Shown here piece after piece: positions 17,038 through 26,156 of a stretch of 64,000 bases of DNA (positions are counted from its first letter, which is position 1; every line of letters begins with the position of its first letter). The notes below the pieces were generated by a model. The model worked only from the letters and a program-made list of their open reading frames with translations. It ran no database searches and was not told where the DNA came from. The position numbers and the translations under genes are program-made. Source of the DNA: Latescibacteria bacterium UBA6620 (GTDB taxonomy: Bacteria > Latescibacterota > UBA2968); NCBI GenBank assembly GCA_002433075.1, contig DJHM01000022.1, positions 80,554 to 144,553 of the forward strand, read 5' to 3'.

Positions 17038-18147
17038 TCAGTCGATCGTCAACCGATCGTGTTGGGCCTGAATGAGGTCGAAGACCGCGTGAGCCGGACT
17101 GTAGGTGCGAGCGTAGTCCAGTGGAGTGTCTCCGCTGCCGTCGGTGGCGAAAACCGAGGCGCCGGCTGCGATCAGCACGCGAGCGGTCTCCACGTTCGCA
17201 AACGCCGCCGCCAACATCAGCGGAGTCCTTCCCTGCGCACCCCCTTGATCGACCGCCACCCCGTCAGCCAGGATTTCGCGCAGAACCCCTGCGGTACCGA
17301 ATGCGGCGGCCTCATAGATGGACACCTCGTTTGCGCGCACCACCCGGCGTTCGTGGTCCACGGTCGTTCCGTCATCGTAGATCAGCCGGAAAGTGTATCG
17401 ATCCGGGGTCACTCGCGACCCGTCGTTCGTTTGACCATCCCAATCGAAGGAAAGCGATGGCGAAGCCGCGACCACGTCTTTCTCGAACAACACGTTGCCA
17501 CCTCGATCGATGACGCGAATCTGTGAGATCTCCCGAGGCGCCTCGATTGGAAAGGTCATCCTCGCGAGACCGTCCGATCCCTGCAGGACAATCCTTTCCG
17601 CCAGCATCCCCCGAAGTCTAAGGCGGATCATCGTATGACGCGTCAGGTCAGTGGTCGGGTCTCCTGTCAGGACTTGAGCCAATGGATCCGCCCGCGCGGC
17701 AAGGAGAAGATCGATCATTTCAGCTTCCCCCCGCTCGACCGCAACGTGAAGGGGAACGAACTTCGCCCCCTCGACACGATCCGGGGACGCCCCCGACTTC
17801 AACAACGCGCGCAACGAAGCCACGTGCCCCCCCTTGACGGATACGGTCACCGCCGAGACCCCGAAACGATCGACCTCGTCCAGCGCGACTCCCCGCGCCG
17901 CAAGGGCGGTCACTACATCGGCGTGACCCTTCGAGGCGGCGTGCCAGACCGCCGTCCTTCCCATCTCATCGGTCTCATCCGGATCGACCCCCGTTGCGAG
18001 CGCGCCCTCCACCGTGACCAGTCGACCCGCGGAAGCTGCCTCGATCAGGTCGAGTCCCGAGGCATTCGCCACGGCGATCCCCAAAAGCAGACCGCCCACT
18101 TGAACACTCAAGTGGGCGGTACGAAAACCGGGAAAGGAGAACCTCAA
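17038..18147 (-). CDS. Exported ankyrin-repeat protein with inserted FlgD-like Ig domain
   Basis: 369 residues from TTG (TTGA overlap with the upstream stop). A signal-like stretch VQVGGLLLGIAVANASG spans residues 15-31. Ankyrin repeats follow at about 33-158 (GRTAVWHAASKGHADVVTAL, FVPLHVAVERGEAEMIDLLL), then at about 195-265 a beta-rich domain reading like the FlgD Ig-like fold (IRVIDRGGNVLFE, then FDWDGQTNDGSRVTPDRYTF), then ankyrin repeats resume at 275-360 (GRTPLMLAAAFANVETARVL). The insertion of an Ig/FlgD-type domain between ankyrin repeats is unusual. A perfect hairpin at 18091-18120 lies in the signal-peptide coding region, so a start at a later GTG is possible. Function unknown. Confidence 0.7.
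   Translation of the reverse strand: MRFSFPGFRTAHLSVQVGGLLLGIAVANASGLDLIEAASAGRLVTVEGALATGVDPDETDEMGRTAVWHAASKGHADVVTALAARGVALDEVDRFGVSAVTVSVKGGHVASLRALLKSGASPDRVEGAKFVPLHVAVERGEAEMIDLLLAARADPLAQVLTGDPTTDLTRHTMIRLRLRGMLAERIVLQGSDGLARMTFPIEAPREISQIRVIDRGGNVLFEKDVVAASPSLSFDWDGQTNDGSRVTPDRYTFRLIYDDGTTVDHERRVVRANEVSIYEAAAFGTAGVLREILADGVAVDQGGAQGRTPLMLAAAFANVETARVLIAAGASVFATDGSGDTPLDYARTYSPAHAVFDLIQAQHDRLTID
18091..18120. repeat. Perfect 13-bp inverted repeat (hairpin) at ankyrin gene start
   Basis: ACCGCCCACTTGA and TCAAGTGGGCGGT are perfect reverse complements around a 4-nt loop (ACAC on the plus strand). On the minus strand it is followed by CTGCTTTTGG, only a weak T-run. It sits 24 nt past the stop of the preceding gene, so it could be a terminator, an attenuator or a translation-control hairpin. 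Confidence 0.7.
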
Positions 18148-19163
18148 CCGTCATCCTCATCACGCGAAGGTGGATCGAGCGGGATCACACGTGCCTTGCG
18201 ACCCTGCCCGGCCCCCGTCACGAAACCTGTAATCACACCCGCGGCCCCGAAGATCGTCGATCCGATCAGAACGTTCGTACCCATACTTCCGCCGCTCTGC
18301 CACGTGATCAGCGTCCCGATGAGCGCGCCCGTGATCGCGCCTCCGATCCCCGACTGAACTGCCCTTCGTGCCGCGGTCGAACTCTTGCTGCCCGAGGTTC
18401 GGATGCTTTTGATGTTCTCCACGGGAATCCTCAGGGTGTCGAATCCCTGCTGAATCAGGATCCGACCGTCGTCGAACGCCGGCACCAATTCGCCGTCGAG
18501 CGTACGGCCGTCTCTCAGATTCAAGCCCCCGTCGATGCGTTGTGTAAGTACAAACCGGGGGAAGGACGTCTCGAACGAAATCTCCTCGTCCGTCCGTTTC
18601 GGATACTCTGCGTCGTCTTCGATTCGTGATCTCTTCTCGATCTTGTAACTCCTGCCTCGAATGTCGCGGAAGTTCTCGACATACTCTCTAGCCTTCCGAA
18701 GATCGTCTTCAGGAATCCGCACCACGCGATGACGGATCTCGTCACCCGATGAAAACTCGATGCGTACAGCGTAGCCCTCGCCCCGCGTCATAAACACCGC
18801 GTTTCGAAACCCGGGGACCGATAACGCCATAAACCGAACACCCGCCAACTTGTTGAATTCGGAGGGACCCTGGAACATCGAGAATCGAACTCCCTCGTTC
18901 AAGTCGATTTCGCGCCCCACCACCGGGCTCAGGATGACCACCTTGCCGGTGACCGTGCGCGTGTCGCTGATCAACCATCCGCCCTCCTCGCGCTCCAGAA
19001 TCTCTCGGTCGACCCGACCTTCCGTCTCATCGAAGTCGCGGCGATCTCCACCCTCGAGATCTCCGTCCCTGCGATACTGGGACCAGGCAGTTGTGGGCAT
19101 CGCGGTAGTCGCCAACATCGCGACCGCGAGCACGGTGGATACCCATTTGTTCATTTTTTCCAT
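18144..19163 (-). CDS. Secreted hypothetical protein with C-terminal glycine-zipper
   Basis: 339 residues from ATG 19163 (an ATG at 19154 is equally possible). Signal peptide residues about 4-28 (VSTVLAVAMLATTAMPTTAW). The middle is a beta-rich charged region with no known motif (TRTVTGKVVILSPVVGREID; DGRTLDGELVPAFDDGRILI; RIPVENIKSIRTSG), reminiscent of proteins that describe an Sm-like or PRC-like barrel. Residues about 280-325 are a Gly/Ala-rich hydrophobic hairpin (GIGGAITGALIGTLI, then GAAGVITGFVTGAGQG), a glycine-zipper type membrane segment. Envelope protein of unknown function. TTGA overlap links it to the ankyrin gene. Confidence 0.65.
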   Translation of the reverse strand: MEKMNKWVSTVLAVAMLATTAMPTTAWSQYRRDGDLEGGDRRDFDETEGRVDREILEREEGGWLISDTRTVTGKVVILSPVVGREIDLNEGVRFSMFQGPSEFNKLAGVRFMALSVPGFRNAVFMTRGEGYAVRIEFSSGDEIRHRVVRIPEDDLRKAREYVENFRDIRGRSYKIEKRSRIEDDAEYPKRTDEEISFETSFPRFVLTQRIDGGLNLRDGRTLDGELVPAFDDGRILIQQGFDTLRIPVENIKSIRTSGSKSSTAARRAVQSGIGGAITGALIGTLITWQSGGSMGTNVLIGSTIFGAAGVITGFVTGAGQGRKARVIPLDPPSRDEDDG

Positions 19164-19244
19164 TGTTGAATCCCGGGTGGGTGGGGTTAGGTCTGTTCCT
19201 GTCCGTTCTTCCACTTCAGACGCCCTGTGCCCCTGCCAGTTTCA

Positions 19245-19871
19245 TCAAAACGCGGATGACGTCGTCACCGGGTTCAGGTAAACCCGCAATCCTTCGATGA
19301 AGTAGGGTCGGTATCGCTTGAAAGAGAAACGTCGCCGGAAGAGATGCGGGGTAGGATGGGCGGTACCCGCGACGGGGACATACTGGAGCAACCCGTAGGA
19401 CCAGTTCGGCGCAATTCGAGCCTGAAGGGCCCCTTCGAATGCGGCCGCATTCCCATCCAACTCCAGAGGTTCGTCCAATGCGAAAAATTTCTGTCCGTCG
19501 GATAAAACGGACGCATCCCGTGCGAACCCGGCCATTTCACTCGGGATGGAAACATCCGCTGGGACTGCAAGCCCGGTCACGAAACCCACATCGCTCGTGT
19601 CGCTGATATCTGAAAAGAGGGTACGGATACGGTTCCTGAGCCCGCCGTAGCCGTCCAGGATCGCAACCTTTCGGGGGTTCACGCCGACGAACAGAGACCC
19701 GTTTCGATTGTAACGGGCACATTCGGACACGAAGTCCTCTTCGTTGTCGAACAGTCCAAGACCGATGACCTGATCGTCGTCCCGGGCCATCAGGGCCGTT
19801 ACGCCCCTGTCCTCGGTGTGCTGCAGAAGATCGTAGTGTCTGCGAACGTCCCGCTCGCTGAACCACTTCAT
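19245..19871 (-). CDS. AEP (PrimPol-like) primase-core-like protein, catalytic residues altered
   Basis: 208 residues, no signal peptide. The order of motifs parallels archaeo-eukaryotic primase cores of the replication/PrimPol type: NGSLFVGVNPRK near residue 57-68 (family: vYfGVnPR), GLRNRIRTLFSDIS near 77-90 (family: I-xVRaLfaDiD, motif I), SDGQKFFALDEPLEL near 123-137 (family: SG-G-H-YW-LdePl, motif II), and VAGTAHPTPHLFRRRFSFKR near 166-185 (family: R-PGT-N-K). The motif-I second Asp is Ser, and the motif-II His is missing, so polymerase activity is doubtful. No helicase domain or phage gene is nearby. Similarity is by eye and could be misleading; otherwise a hypothetical protein. Confidence 0.45.
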   Translation of the reverse strand: MKWFSERDVRRHYDLLQHTEDRGVTALMARDDDQVIGLGLFDNEEDFVSECARYNRNGSLFVGVNPRKVAILDGYGGLRNRIRTLFSDISDTSDVGFVTGLAVPADVSIPSEMAGFARDASVLSDGQKFFALDEPLELDGNAAAFEGALQARIAPNWSYGLLQYVPVAGTAHPTPHLFRRRFSFKRYRPYFIEGLRVYLNPVTTSSAF

Positions 19872-19886
19872 ACCCGGTAACGACCC

Positions 19887-21281
19887 CTACACGATGGATG
19901 CACTCGTGATCTGTCGAGCGGCTTCGATCTGTCGTACGATCGCATCTCTGCCCGTCCCACCGGGCAGGTTTCGATCGTTCGTACTGTTCTCAGGTGAAAG
20001 AACTGACGACACGTCCGCCTCGAAAACGGCGGACACTGCCCGAAGTGAATCCAGTCCCAATTCGTCCAGGCGTTTTCCTTCGTCCAGCGACTCGCGTACG
20101 AGCCTTCCTACGATTCGGTGACAGTCCCTGAAAGGGACCCCCTTCCGCGAAAGATAGTCCGCCAAGTCTGTCGCGAGGATCGCGCCGTCGAGACCAGACC
20201 GCATTCGGTCGGGCCGGATCCGCATCGTCGACCACGCTCCTGTAAACACAGCGAGACACATCCACAGCGTATCGATCGTGTCGAACAACGGCTCCTTATC
20301 CTCTTGCATATCCTTCGAATAAGTCAGCGGTACGCCTTTCATCACCGTCAACAGGGCCGCCAAGTTGCCGTAGACCCGACCCGTCTTCCCTCGTACCAAC
20401 TCCAGCGAATCCGGATTCTTTTTCTGCGGCATCATACTCGAACCCGTCGCATAGGCATCGTCCAACTCGACGAACCCGAATTCCGAACTGCTCCACAGGA
20501 TCAGATCCTCGCAGAATCGGCTCAGATGCATCATCGTAATCGCTGCAGCAGACAAATACTCGAGCAGCGCATCCCGATCGCTCACCGCGTCGATGCTGTT
20601 CTCCGTCACACGCTCCAGACCCAGCTCGCTCGCCATCTTCTCACGGTCGACTGGATAGGCAGATCCCCCGAGCGCGCCCGAACCCAGAGGACTCGCGTTG
20701 GCACGCGACCAGCAATCCCGAAACCGACCTCGATCACGATCCAGCATCCAGAACAACGCCATCGCCCAGTGCGCGAGCCGAATCGGTTGCGCCTGCTGTA
20801 CGTGAGTATATCCCGGCAGAATCGTGTCCAGATGGGCCTCCGCCAGATCCACGACCGCCGATTGCAGAGTCTGCAGCCGATCGTCGGTACCGGCAATTGC
20901 CTCTCGAAGATAGAGTCTCTCGTCCAGAGCAACCTGGTCGTTGCGGCTTCTGCCTGAATGGATCTTCCCCCCGACAGGGCCGACCAGCTCGATCAGCCTT
21001 TTTTCGACGGCCATATGGATGTCTTCCAGGTCGTCGGTCAGGGGCAGAGAATCGGCCTCGATCTCCTTCTCGACCCGATCGAGCCCCCCCAGCGCCTCGG
21101 CGAGTTCGCTTTCGGACAGGTGGCCTGACTCGTGGAGCGCTCGCGCCTGAACACGGCTCCCTTCGATGTCGACTCGATACAAACGCCTGTCGAACCCGAT
21201 CGAAGCGTTGAAGCGCTCCATCAGTTCTTCGGTTGTCCCGCCGAACCGACCCGACCAGGCTTTGTCAGAATTTTCGCTCAA
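19887..21281 (-). CDS. argH: Argininosuccinate lyase
   Basis: 464 residues, normal length, from TTG with an AAAGGA site upstream. Last step of arginine synthesis: argininosuccinate to arginine plus fumarate. Family features: WSGRFGG start, HSGRSRNDQV near residue 107 (substrate binding), HVQQAQPIRLAHW with catalytic His near 160, and the fumarase/aspartase superfamily signature GSSMMPQKKNPD near 278, which carries the catalytic Ser loop. Follows argG by 40 bp. Intact. Confidence 0.97.
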   Translation of the reverse strand: MSENSDKAWSGRFGGTTEELMERFNASIGFDRRLYRVDIEGSRVQARALHESGHLSESELAEALGGLDRVEKEIEADSLPLTDDLEDIHMAVEKRLIELVGPVGGKIHSGRSRNDQVALDERLYLREAIAGTDDRLQTLQSAVVDLAEAHLDTILPGYTHVQQAQPIRLAHWAMALFWMLDRDRGRFRDCWSRANASPLGSGALGGSAYPVDREKMASELGLERVTENSIDAVSDRDALLEYLSAAAITMMHLSRFCEDLILWSSSEFGFVELDDAYATGSSMMPQKKNPDSLELVRGKTGRVYGNLAALLTVMKGVPLTYSKDMQEDKEPLFDTIDTLWMCLAVFTGAWSTMRIRPDRMRSGLDGAILATDLADYLSRKGVPFRDCHRIVGRLVRESLDEGKRLDELGLDSLRAVSAVFEADVSSVLSPENSTNDRNLPGGTGRDAIVRQIEAARQITSASIV

Positions 21282-21321
21282 ACTCTCATCCTTTGGGAAA
21301 CAGCCGCCTTCTCACCGAATC

Positions 21322-22581
21322 TTAGGACAACCTGTCCAATAAAGCCTTCTCGATCTGACCCGCCGAGTGGTCGGCCTTCGCACCCACGCTCAACACGTTC
21401 AGGAATCCCTCGGAATCACGATGGTCGTAATCCCCGATCGCCTCCATCGAAGCGGTCTCCTCCGAGTAAAGGGAATGAGGCACATCACTCGACGATTGGA
21501 ACGTAACCGTACCCTTATAAAGCCCGACCGTCACGCTCCCCGTCATCAGCGCGGACAGCGGGGCGAGCGCCGATCGCATCATCTGCGACCCCAGATCGTA
21601 GAAATAGCCCTGATAGATCTGCTCTGCGATACTCTGCGAAACCGTCTCATAGAACCGGCGAGCGCGTCGGTCCGCGATCTGCTGGAGCAGTAGCTCGTAA
21701 CAGTCCCCGAGCAAGCTGAGCCCCGGACTCTCGTAGACTCCTCGCGACTTGATCCCCACGAAACGATTCTCGACCGTGTGGATCCCGATTCCGATGCCGT
21801 TGCGGCCGCCGATCTCGTTCGCCTTCAATAGCGCCTGGAGGGCGTCCACCGCTTCTCCGTTCACTTCGACCGGACGCCCTGCCTCCAGTCTCACCGTGAA
21901 AGACTCCGACTGGTCCGGGGCCTGTGCTGGAAAGACCCCCATCCCCGGTTCGATGAAGCCGGCGGCCACCTCCAAGGATTCCAGCTTCCCTGCCTCGTGG
22001 GTCAAACCAAGAAGATTCGCGTCCGTCGAGTACGGCTTATCCTGCGTGGCCGTGATCGGAATCTCCCGAGACTGGCAGTATGCGATCATCTCCCGCCGAC
22101 CGCCGAAGTGCTCGAGGAACGCGTCGTCGCGCCAGGGGGCATAGACCGTCACGCCCGGGTCGAGCATATTCGCGACCAGCTGAAAACGCACCTGGTCGTT
22201 CCCTCGCCCGGTCGCCCCGTGAGCGAGCGTATCGATGCCGCGCGATTTCATCGCTTTCACCAGACCGAGCGTCGTCACGTGACGGGCGATACCGGTCGTG
22301 TTCCAGTAGCCCCCCTCGTAGCGGGCGTTCGACTGTAGCATCGACACCGCGACCTCGGCGAGGTCTTCCTTCAGGTCGATCAGCACGGCCTCCGACGCGC
22401 CCGATGCGAGCATCCGCGTCCGAATGTCATCGATGTCAACTTCGTCGGGCTGGCCGATGTCGCCAGTCAGGCTGACCACCGTGACATCGTTGTCCACCAG
22501 CCACCGGGCGACCGTGCAACTGTCCAGGCCGCCCGACGCGGCCAGCCCGATCGTCTTCCCTTTGAGTTCCGATACGGTCAT
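21322..22581 (-). CDS. argG: Argininosuccinate synthase
   Basis: 419 residues from ATG 22581; the frame stays open further upstream but that part lies inside argD. ATP-dependent joining of citrulline and aspartate. The PP-loop ASGGLDSCTVA is at residues 11-21, followed by GDIGQPDEVDIDDIRTRMLA, ATGRGNDQVRFQL near 120, and EIGGRNGIGIGIHTVENRFVGIKSRGVYE near 265-295, all typical of the family. Only 2 bp separate it from argD. Intact. Confidence 0.96.
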   Translation of the reverse strand: MTVSELKGKTIGLAASGGLDSCTVARWLVDNDVTVVSLTGDIGQPDEVDIDDIRTRMLASGASEAVLIDLKEDLAEVAVSMLQSNARYEGGYWNTTGIARHVTTLGLVKAMKSRGIDTLAHGATGRGNDQVRFQLVANMLDPGVTVYAPWRDDAFLEHFGGRREMIAYCQSREIPITATQDKPYSTDANLLGLTHEAGKLESLEVAAGFIEPGMGVFPAQAPDQSESFTVRLEAGRPVEVNGEAVDALQALLKANEIGGRNGIGIGIHTVENRFVGIKSRGVYESPGLSLLGDCYELLLQQIADRRARRFYETVSQSIAEQIYQGYFYDLGSQMMRSALAPLSALMTGSVTVGLYKGTVTFQSSSDVPHSLYSEETASMEAIGDYDHRDSEGFLNVLSVGAKADHSAGQIEKALLDRLS

Positions 22582-22583
22582 CG

Positions 22584-23786
22584 CTACGCCTTCTCCAAGA
22601 ACGAAGCGAACGCACCCACCGCCTCGTCGATATGTGACTTTTCGACCACCAGCGGGGGCAGAAATCTCACCACGTCGGGGCCTGCGACACAGACCACGAC
22701 CCCGCTCGCGTCCCGAATCGCGTTCATCGCGTCGGCCGCGGCAATGTCCTTCAGAACTGCGCCCACGATCAGACCCCGTCCCCTGATTTCGGTCACCTTG
22801 TCGCCGTGGTCGGCCTTGACCTGTTCCAGCTTTGACGTCAGGTATTCGCCCTTCTCCTGAACGTCCGAGATAAAGGACGGATCTGAAAGTGTCTTGAAGA
22901 CTTCGATCGCAATCGCGCACGAAACGGGGTGCGCGCCAAACGTCGCTGCGTGGTCTCCAGGATCGACGGCGTCCGCTACCTTCTGTGTCATTAGCGTGGC
23001 CCCGATCGGAAATCCACCCGCTAGCGGCTTGGCCAGCGTCATAATGTCCGGCGTCACACCGTACTGCTCGTAGCACCACAGGGTCCCGGTCCGACACAGA
23101 CCGCATTGAATCTCGTCGAACACGAGCAGCATCCCCATCTCATCACACAGAGCCCGCAGCCCCTTCAGAAAATCCGGATCGGCCGCGTGGATGCCGCCTT
23201 CCGCCTGCAGAGGCTCAACCATCACGGCCGCCGTCTCTGAGTCGACCGCCTTTTCGACCGACTCCAGATCGTTCAAGTCGGCGAAGGAGATTCCGGGCAG
23301 CATCGGCTCAAACCCCTGATGATACTTCGGCTGGCCCGTCGCGGAGATCGAGCCGAAGGTCCGTCCGTGAAACGACTGGTTCATCGCAACGAATTTATAC
23401 TTGGGACTGTCCGAGAAATTCTTGAACGCCCACTTTCGTGCGAACTTCATCGCCGCTTCCCACGATTCGGTACCGCTGTTGCAGAAGAACACCCGGTCCG
23501 CGAAGGACGACTCGCACAGCAGCTGCGCCAGCTGGGGGGCCGGGATCGTGTGATAAAGATTGGACACGTGAATCAGCTTCTCGGTCTGCGAGGCGGCGGC
23601 GTCACTGATCATCTTGTTTCCGTAGCCGAGCGCGTTGACCGAAAGTCCGCTGACGAAGTCCAGATACTTGTTTCCATCGGTGTCGTAGAGGTTGACACCG
23701 TCCCCCTTCTCGAAGACGAACGTCGGTCGCCCATACGTTTGCAGGATGTACTTCTGTTCCAGATCGATCACTTCCTGAGTTGTCAT
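22584..23786 (-). CDS. argD: Acetylornithine aminotransferase
   Basis: 400 residues, class-III PLP aminotransferase. Landmarks: YLDFVSGLSVNALGYGN near residue 40, FFCNSGTESWEAAMKFARKW near 100, FHGRTFGSISATGQPKYHQG near 138, LLVFDEIQCGLCRTG near 220, and LAKPLAGGFPIGA near 250 with the PLP-binding Lys. The fit to ArgD (rather than BioA or GabT) rests on sequence style and on its place between argB and argG. AAAGGA precedes the ATG. Confidence 0.95.
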   Translation of the reverse strand: MTTQEVIDLEQKYILQTYGRPTFVFEKGDGVNLYDTDGNKYLDFVSGLSVNALGYGNKMISDAAASQTEKLIHVSNLYHTIPAPQLAQLLCESSFADRVFFCNSGTESWEAAMKFARKWAFKNFSDSPKYKFVAMNQSFHGRTFGSISATGQPKYHQGFEPMLPGISFADLNDLESVEKAVDSETAAVMVEPLQAEGGIHAADPDFLKGLRALCDEMGMLLVFDEIQCGLCRTGTLWCYEQYGVTPDIMTLAKPLAGGFPIGATLMTQKVADAVDPGDHAATFGAHPVSCAIAIEVFKTLSDPSFISDVQEKGEYLTSKLEQVKADHGDKVTEIRGRGLIVGAVLKDIAAADAMNAIRDASGVVVCVAGPDVVRFLPPLVVEKSHIDEAVGAFASFLEKA

Positions 23787-23852
23787 TGTCTATCCTTTCA
23801 TCTTCAGTTCAGTTCACCGTCTTCGTTTTGTGTGCCTACGCTGTTCACATAA

Positions 23853-24737
23853 CTATTGAATGATCTGCGTGCCTACGCCCTCCCGCGTGAACATCTCTAT
23901 CAAGAGAGAATGCGGGATTCGACCATCGATGATGTGGGTCTTCGTCACACCGCCTTTTACCGACCGTTCCCCCGCCCGCACCTTCGGGATCATCCCACCC
24001 CGAATAATCTCGCCCACCACCAGTTCATCGATGTCCTTCACGTGGAGGGTCGAGATGCGCGTTTCACCGTCATCCGGATCCCTGCAGAGCCCGTTCACGT
24101 CCGTCAGGAACACGAGCTTCTCGGCCTGCAGGGCCCGGGCGATCTCACCCGCCGCAGTGTCTGCGTTGACGTTGTAGCTCTTTCCGTCGGGCCCCATTCC
24201 GATCGGTGTAATCACCGGAATCATCAGGGCTTCGCACGCGTGGCGGATCGGTTCGGGATCGATCGTCTCCACATTCCCAACGAACCCGATGTCGACCTTC
24301 TCAGTGGGTCCATTGACCTCGGATTCGGCGCAGTGCTTCCGAACACGCATAATGCCGGCGTCTTTAGCCGACATCCCCCTCGCGTTCCCGCCGAGCTCCT
24401 CGATTCCCTCGACGATGCGTCGATTGACCACGCCGAAGAGCGTCTCTTCCACCACCCGCATCGTGGCCTCGTCCGTCACCCGAAGTCCGTTAACCCACGA
24501 CGATTCGACACCTTCCTCCTCGAGCCGTCGGCTGATCTCCTTGCCCCCACCGTGAACGACCACCGGTCGCATTCCCACGGTCTCCATAAACACCAGGTCC
24601 GTCAGGATGGTGTCCGAACCGCCTTCGTCCGGCTGTGTGCTCCCGCCGTATTTGACCACCACGATCTTGTCCCTGAACGACCGGATGTAGGGGAAGGCTT
24701 CGACCAGCGTTGCTGCCTTCTGAATGATCTGCTCCAT
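23853..24737 (-). CDS. argB: Acetylglutamate kinase
   Basis: 294 residues. Amino-acid-kinase fold: VVKYGGS near residue 28, VVHGGGKEISRRLEE near 60 (nucleotide/substrate glycine loop), GLCRDPDDGETRISTLHV near 215, and GGMIPKVRAGERSVKGGVTKTHIIDGR near 248-272. The start is the ATG at 24737, with GAGGAA upstream; the adjacent GTG at 24740 is also possible. Phosphorylates N-acetylglutamate. Two carbohydrate-related genes separate it from argC. Confidence 0.95.
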   Translation of the reverse strand: MEQIIQKAATLVEAFPYIRSFRDKIVVVKYGGSTQPDEGGSDTILTDLVFMETVGMRPVVVHGGGKEISRRLEEEGVESSWVNGLRVTDEATMRVVEETLFGVVNRRIVEGIEELGGNARGMSAKDAGIMRVRKHCAESEVNGPTEKVDIGFVGNVETIDPEPIRHACEALMIPVITPIGMGPDGKSYNVNADTAAGEIARALQAEKLVFLTDVNGLCRDPDDGETRISTLHVKDIDELVVGEIIRGGMIPKVRAGERSVKGGVTKTHIIDGRIPHSLLIEMFTREGVGTQIIQ

Positions 24738-24770
24738 CACCGTTTCCTCAACGTGAACACGTTCACCGTA

Positions 24771-26156
24771 TCACCGGCAGAACTTGAACGAATACAGTCG
24801 TGCGTTCTTCATCCTGAATTGAATCGCGGCCGAGTCGGGCAAACCATCTGGCAAGGGGATCGTCTGCCACACGTTACGTTCGTCATCCTCGATCGCCCAA
24901 CTACCTAACGCCAATCCATCATCCATCAATGTCAACTCGACCTGCATCCTGTCGTAGCCATCGCGCGTGTTGAAGGGCCCGACATTAATCGCGAGCGAAC
25001 GGGCCGGATTCGGAAAACGCAGCACCTTCGAAGTCACATCTCCAGTCACACCAGTCGCATCCAGGCTGACGAATCCGTCTTCGCGAAGCTCGGACACCGC
25101 CAGCGAGCCGCCCATCCCGGGGCAAACGTGCCCGAAACCGGGTTGCACGTGGGGGTCGGGACGCCCGCCGTAGTGGATCAACAGCCTGTCGTCCCTGAGC
25201 ACGGGAGGATTGAACGTCGGGACCACCCAGTAGGCATCGAACTCCCCGTGCTCCCCGTTCGGCAGGAACACATCGTGACCGCACAATCGGGACCATCGAA
25301 GTCCGTCCCGGCTCGACGCCAGCTCCGTACGAAGACGCTGGTGGGCGACCTCATAGATCTCGACGTAGGCCAGGTAGACACTCTGATACCAGAACGCGTA
25401 GGCCCCGTAAATCTGAGAATCCGGGTGGTCTCCTCGATCCGGCATCATCGCCACTCGCGGATGCGACCAGGTCTCGAAGTCCTCGCTCGTCGACTCCACC
25501 GTGATGCGATCCGGGTACAACTCGATGTTCCGACTCCAGGCAACGTGCCGAGCCCGAACGGGATCGTACCAGTAGGACATTCGATCGCCGAAATACCGTA
25601 CTGCGTGTGGCGTTCCCCAGGTCCACGACACGCCGTCGGGCGAAGTGGCCGATGTCAGTCCTTCGCGCCAGGTCCCACGAGAGGCCAGGAGTTTGTAACG
25701 ACGAGCGGGATCCGGCTCTGACTCGTCCTTGTAGACCGTAAAGTCGTCGATCGCGTCGTCGAGCACGATGTTGCTTCCCTCGTGCACCGACCCTTCCACC
25801 GGACGCTTCTCGAAGCGGAGCCCGTCCTCGCTTCTCGCCACACAAATCGTCGTGCTCCTCGTCTTGGAGTCCGGCTTCGGAGACCAGTTCTTCGCCTTGT
25901 AGAAGAGCCGGTAGTCGTCCTCCTCCTCGATCACGCAACTGTAGAGGACCGAACCGCCTTCCCAGAGATGTTCCGGGACCAGGCAAGGCTCACGCCCCTT
26001 GACCGGACGATTGAGCCGGCGATGCACAGACCTTCGATGGGCAACCAGATGGTCGTCCACAAACAGCTGACTCGCATACCCGACCTCGAGCGGTTCCCCT
26101 GATTGGGGGTCGGCTGTCGAAGCCTCGAGCGTCGGATTGGCGATCTCTCGAACCAA
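24771..26156 (-). CDS. Beta-propeller glycosidase-like protein (GH32/43-type)
   Basis: 461 residues, beginning at a TTG directly after the GH172 stop. No signal peptide. The repeating pattern of W/Y-rich strands with SEDG or SRDG turns (VARSEDGLRFEKRPV, TSATSPDGVSWTWGTP, VESTSEDFETWSHPR, LASSRDGLRWSRL) is that of five-bladed beta-propeller glycosidase-like proteins (GH32, GH43, GH130 relatives). Candidate acidic residues are D33-D34 in LFVDDHL. A C-terminal beta-sandwich (ARSLAINVGPF...MQVELTLMD) is present. Probably sugar-related with the GH172 gene next to it; specific activity unknown. Confidence 0.65.
   Translation of the reverse strand: MVREIANPTLEASTADPQSGEPLEVGYASQLFVDDHLVAHRRSVHRRLNRPVKGREPCLVPEHLWEGGSVLYSCVIEEEDDYRLFYKAKNWSPKPDSKTRSTTICVARSEDGLRFEKRPVEGSVHEGSNIVLDDAIDDFTVYKDESEPDPARRYKLLASRGTWREGLTSATSPDGVSWTWGTPHAVRYFGDRMSYWYDPVRARHVAWSRNIELYPDRITVESTSEDFETWSHPRVAMMPDRGDHPDSQIYGAYAFWYQSVYLAYVEIYEVAHQRLRTELASSRDGLRWSRLCGHDVFLPNGEHGEFDAYWVVPTFNPPVLRDDRLLIHYGGRPDPHVQPGFGHVCPGMGGSLAVSELREDGFVSLDATGVTGDVTSKVLRFPNPARSLAINVGPFNTRDGYDRMQVELTLMDDGLALGSWAIEDDERNVWQTIPLPDGLPDSAAIQFRMKNARLYSFKFCR

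Noticed and set aside
21322..23106. A 594-residue argG with a long N-terminal extension
   Set aside because: The extra part lies inside argD in another frame and is Arg/Gly-rich; the ATG at 22581 gives the normal ArgG start.
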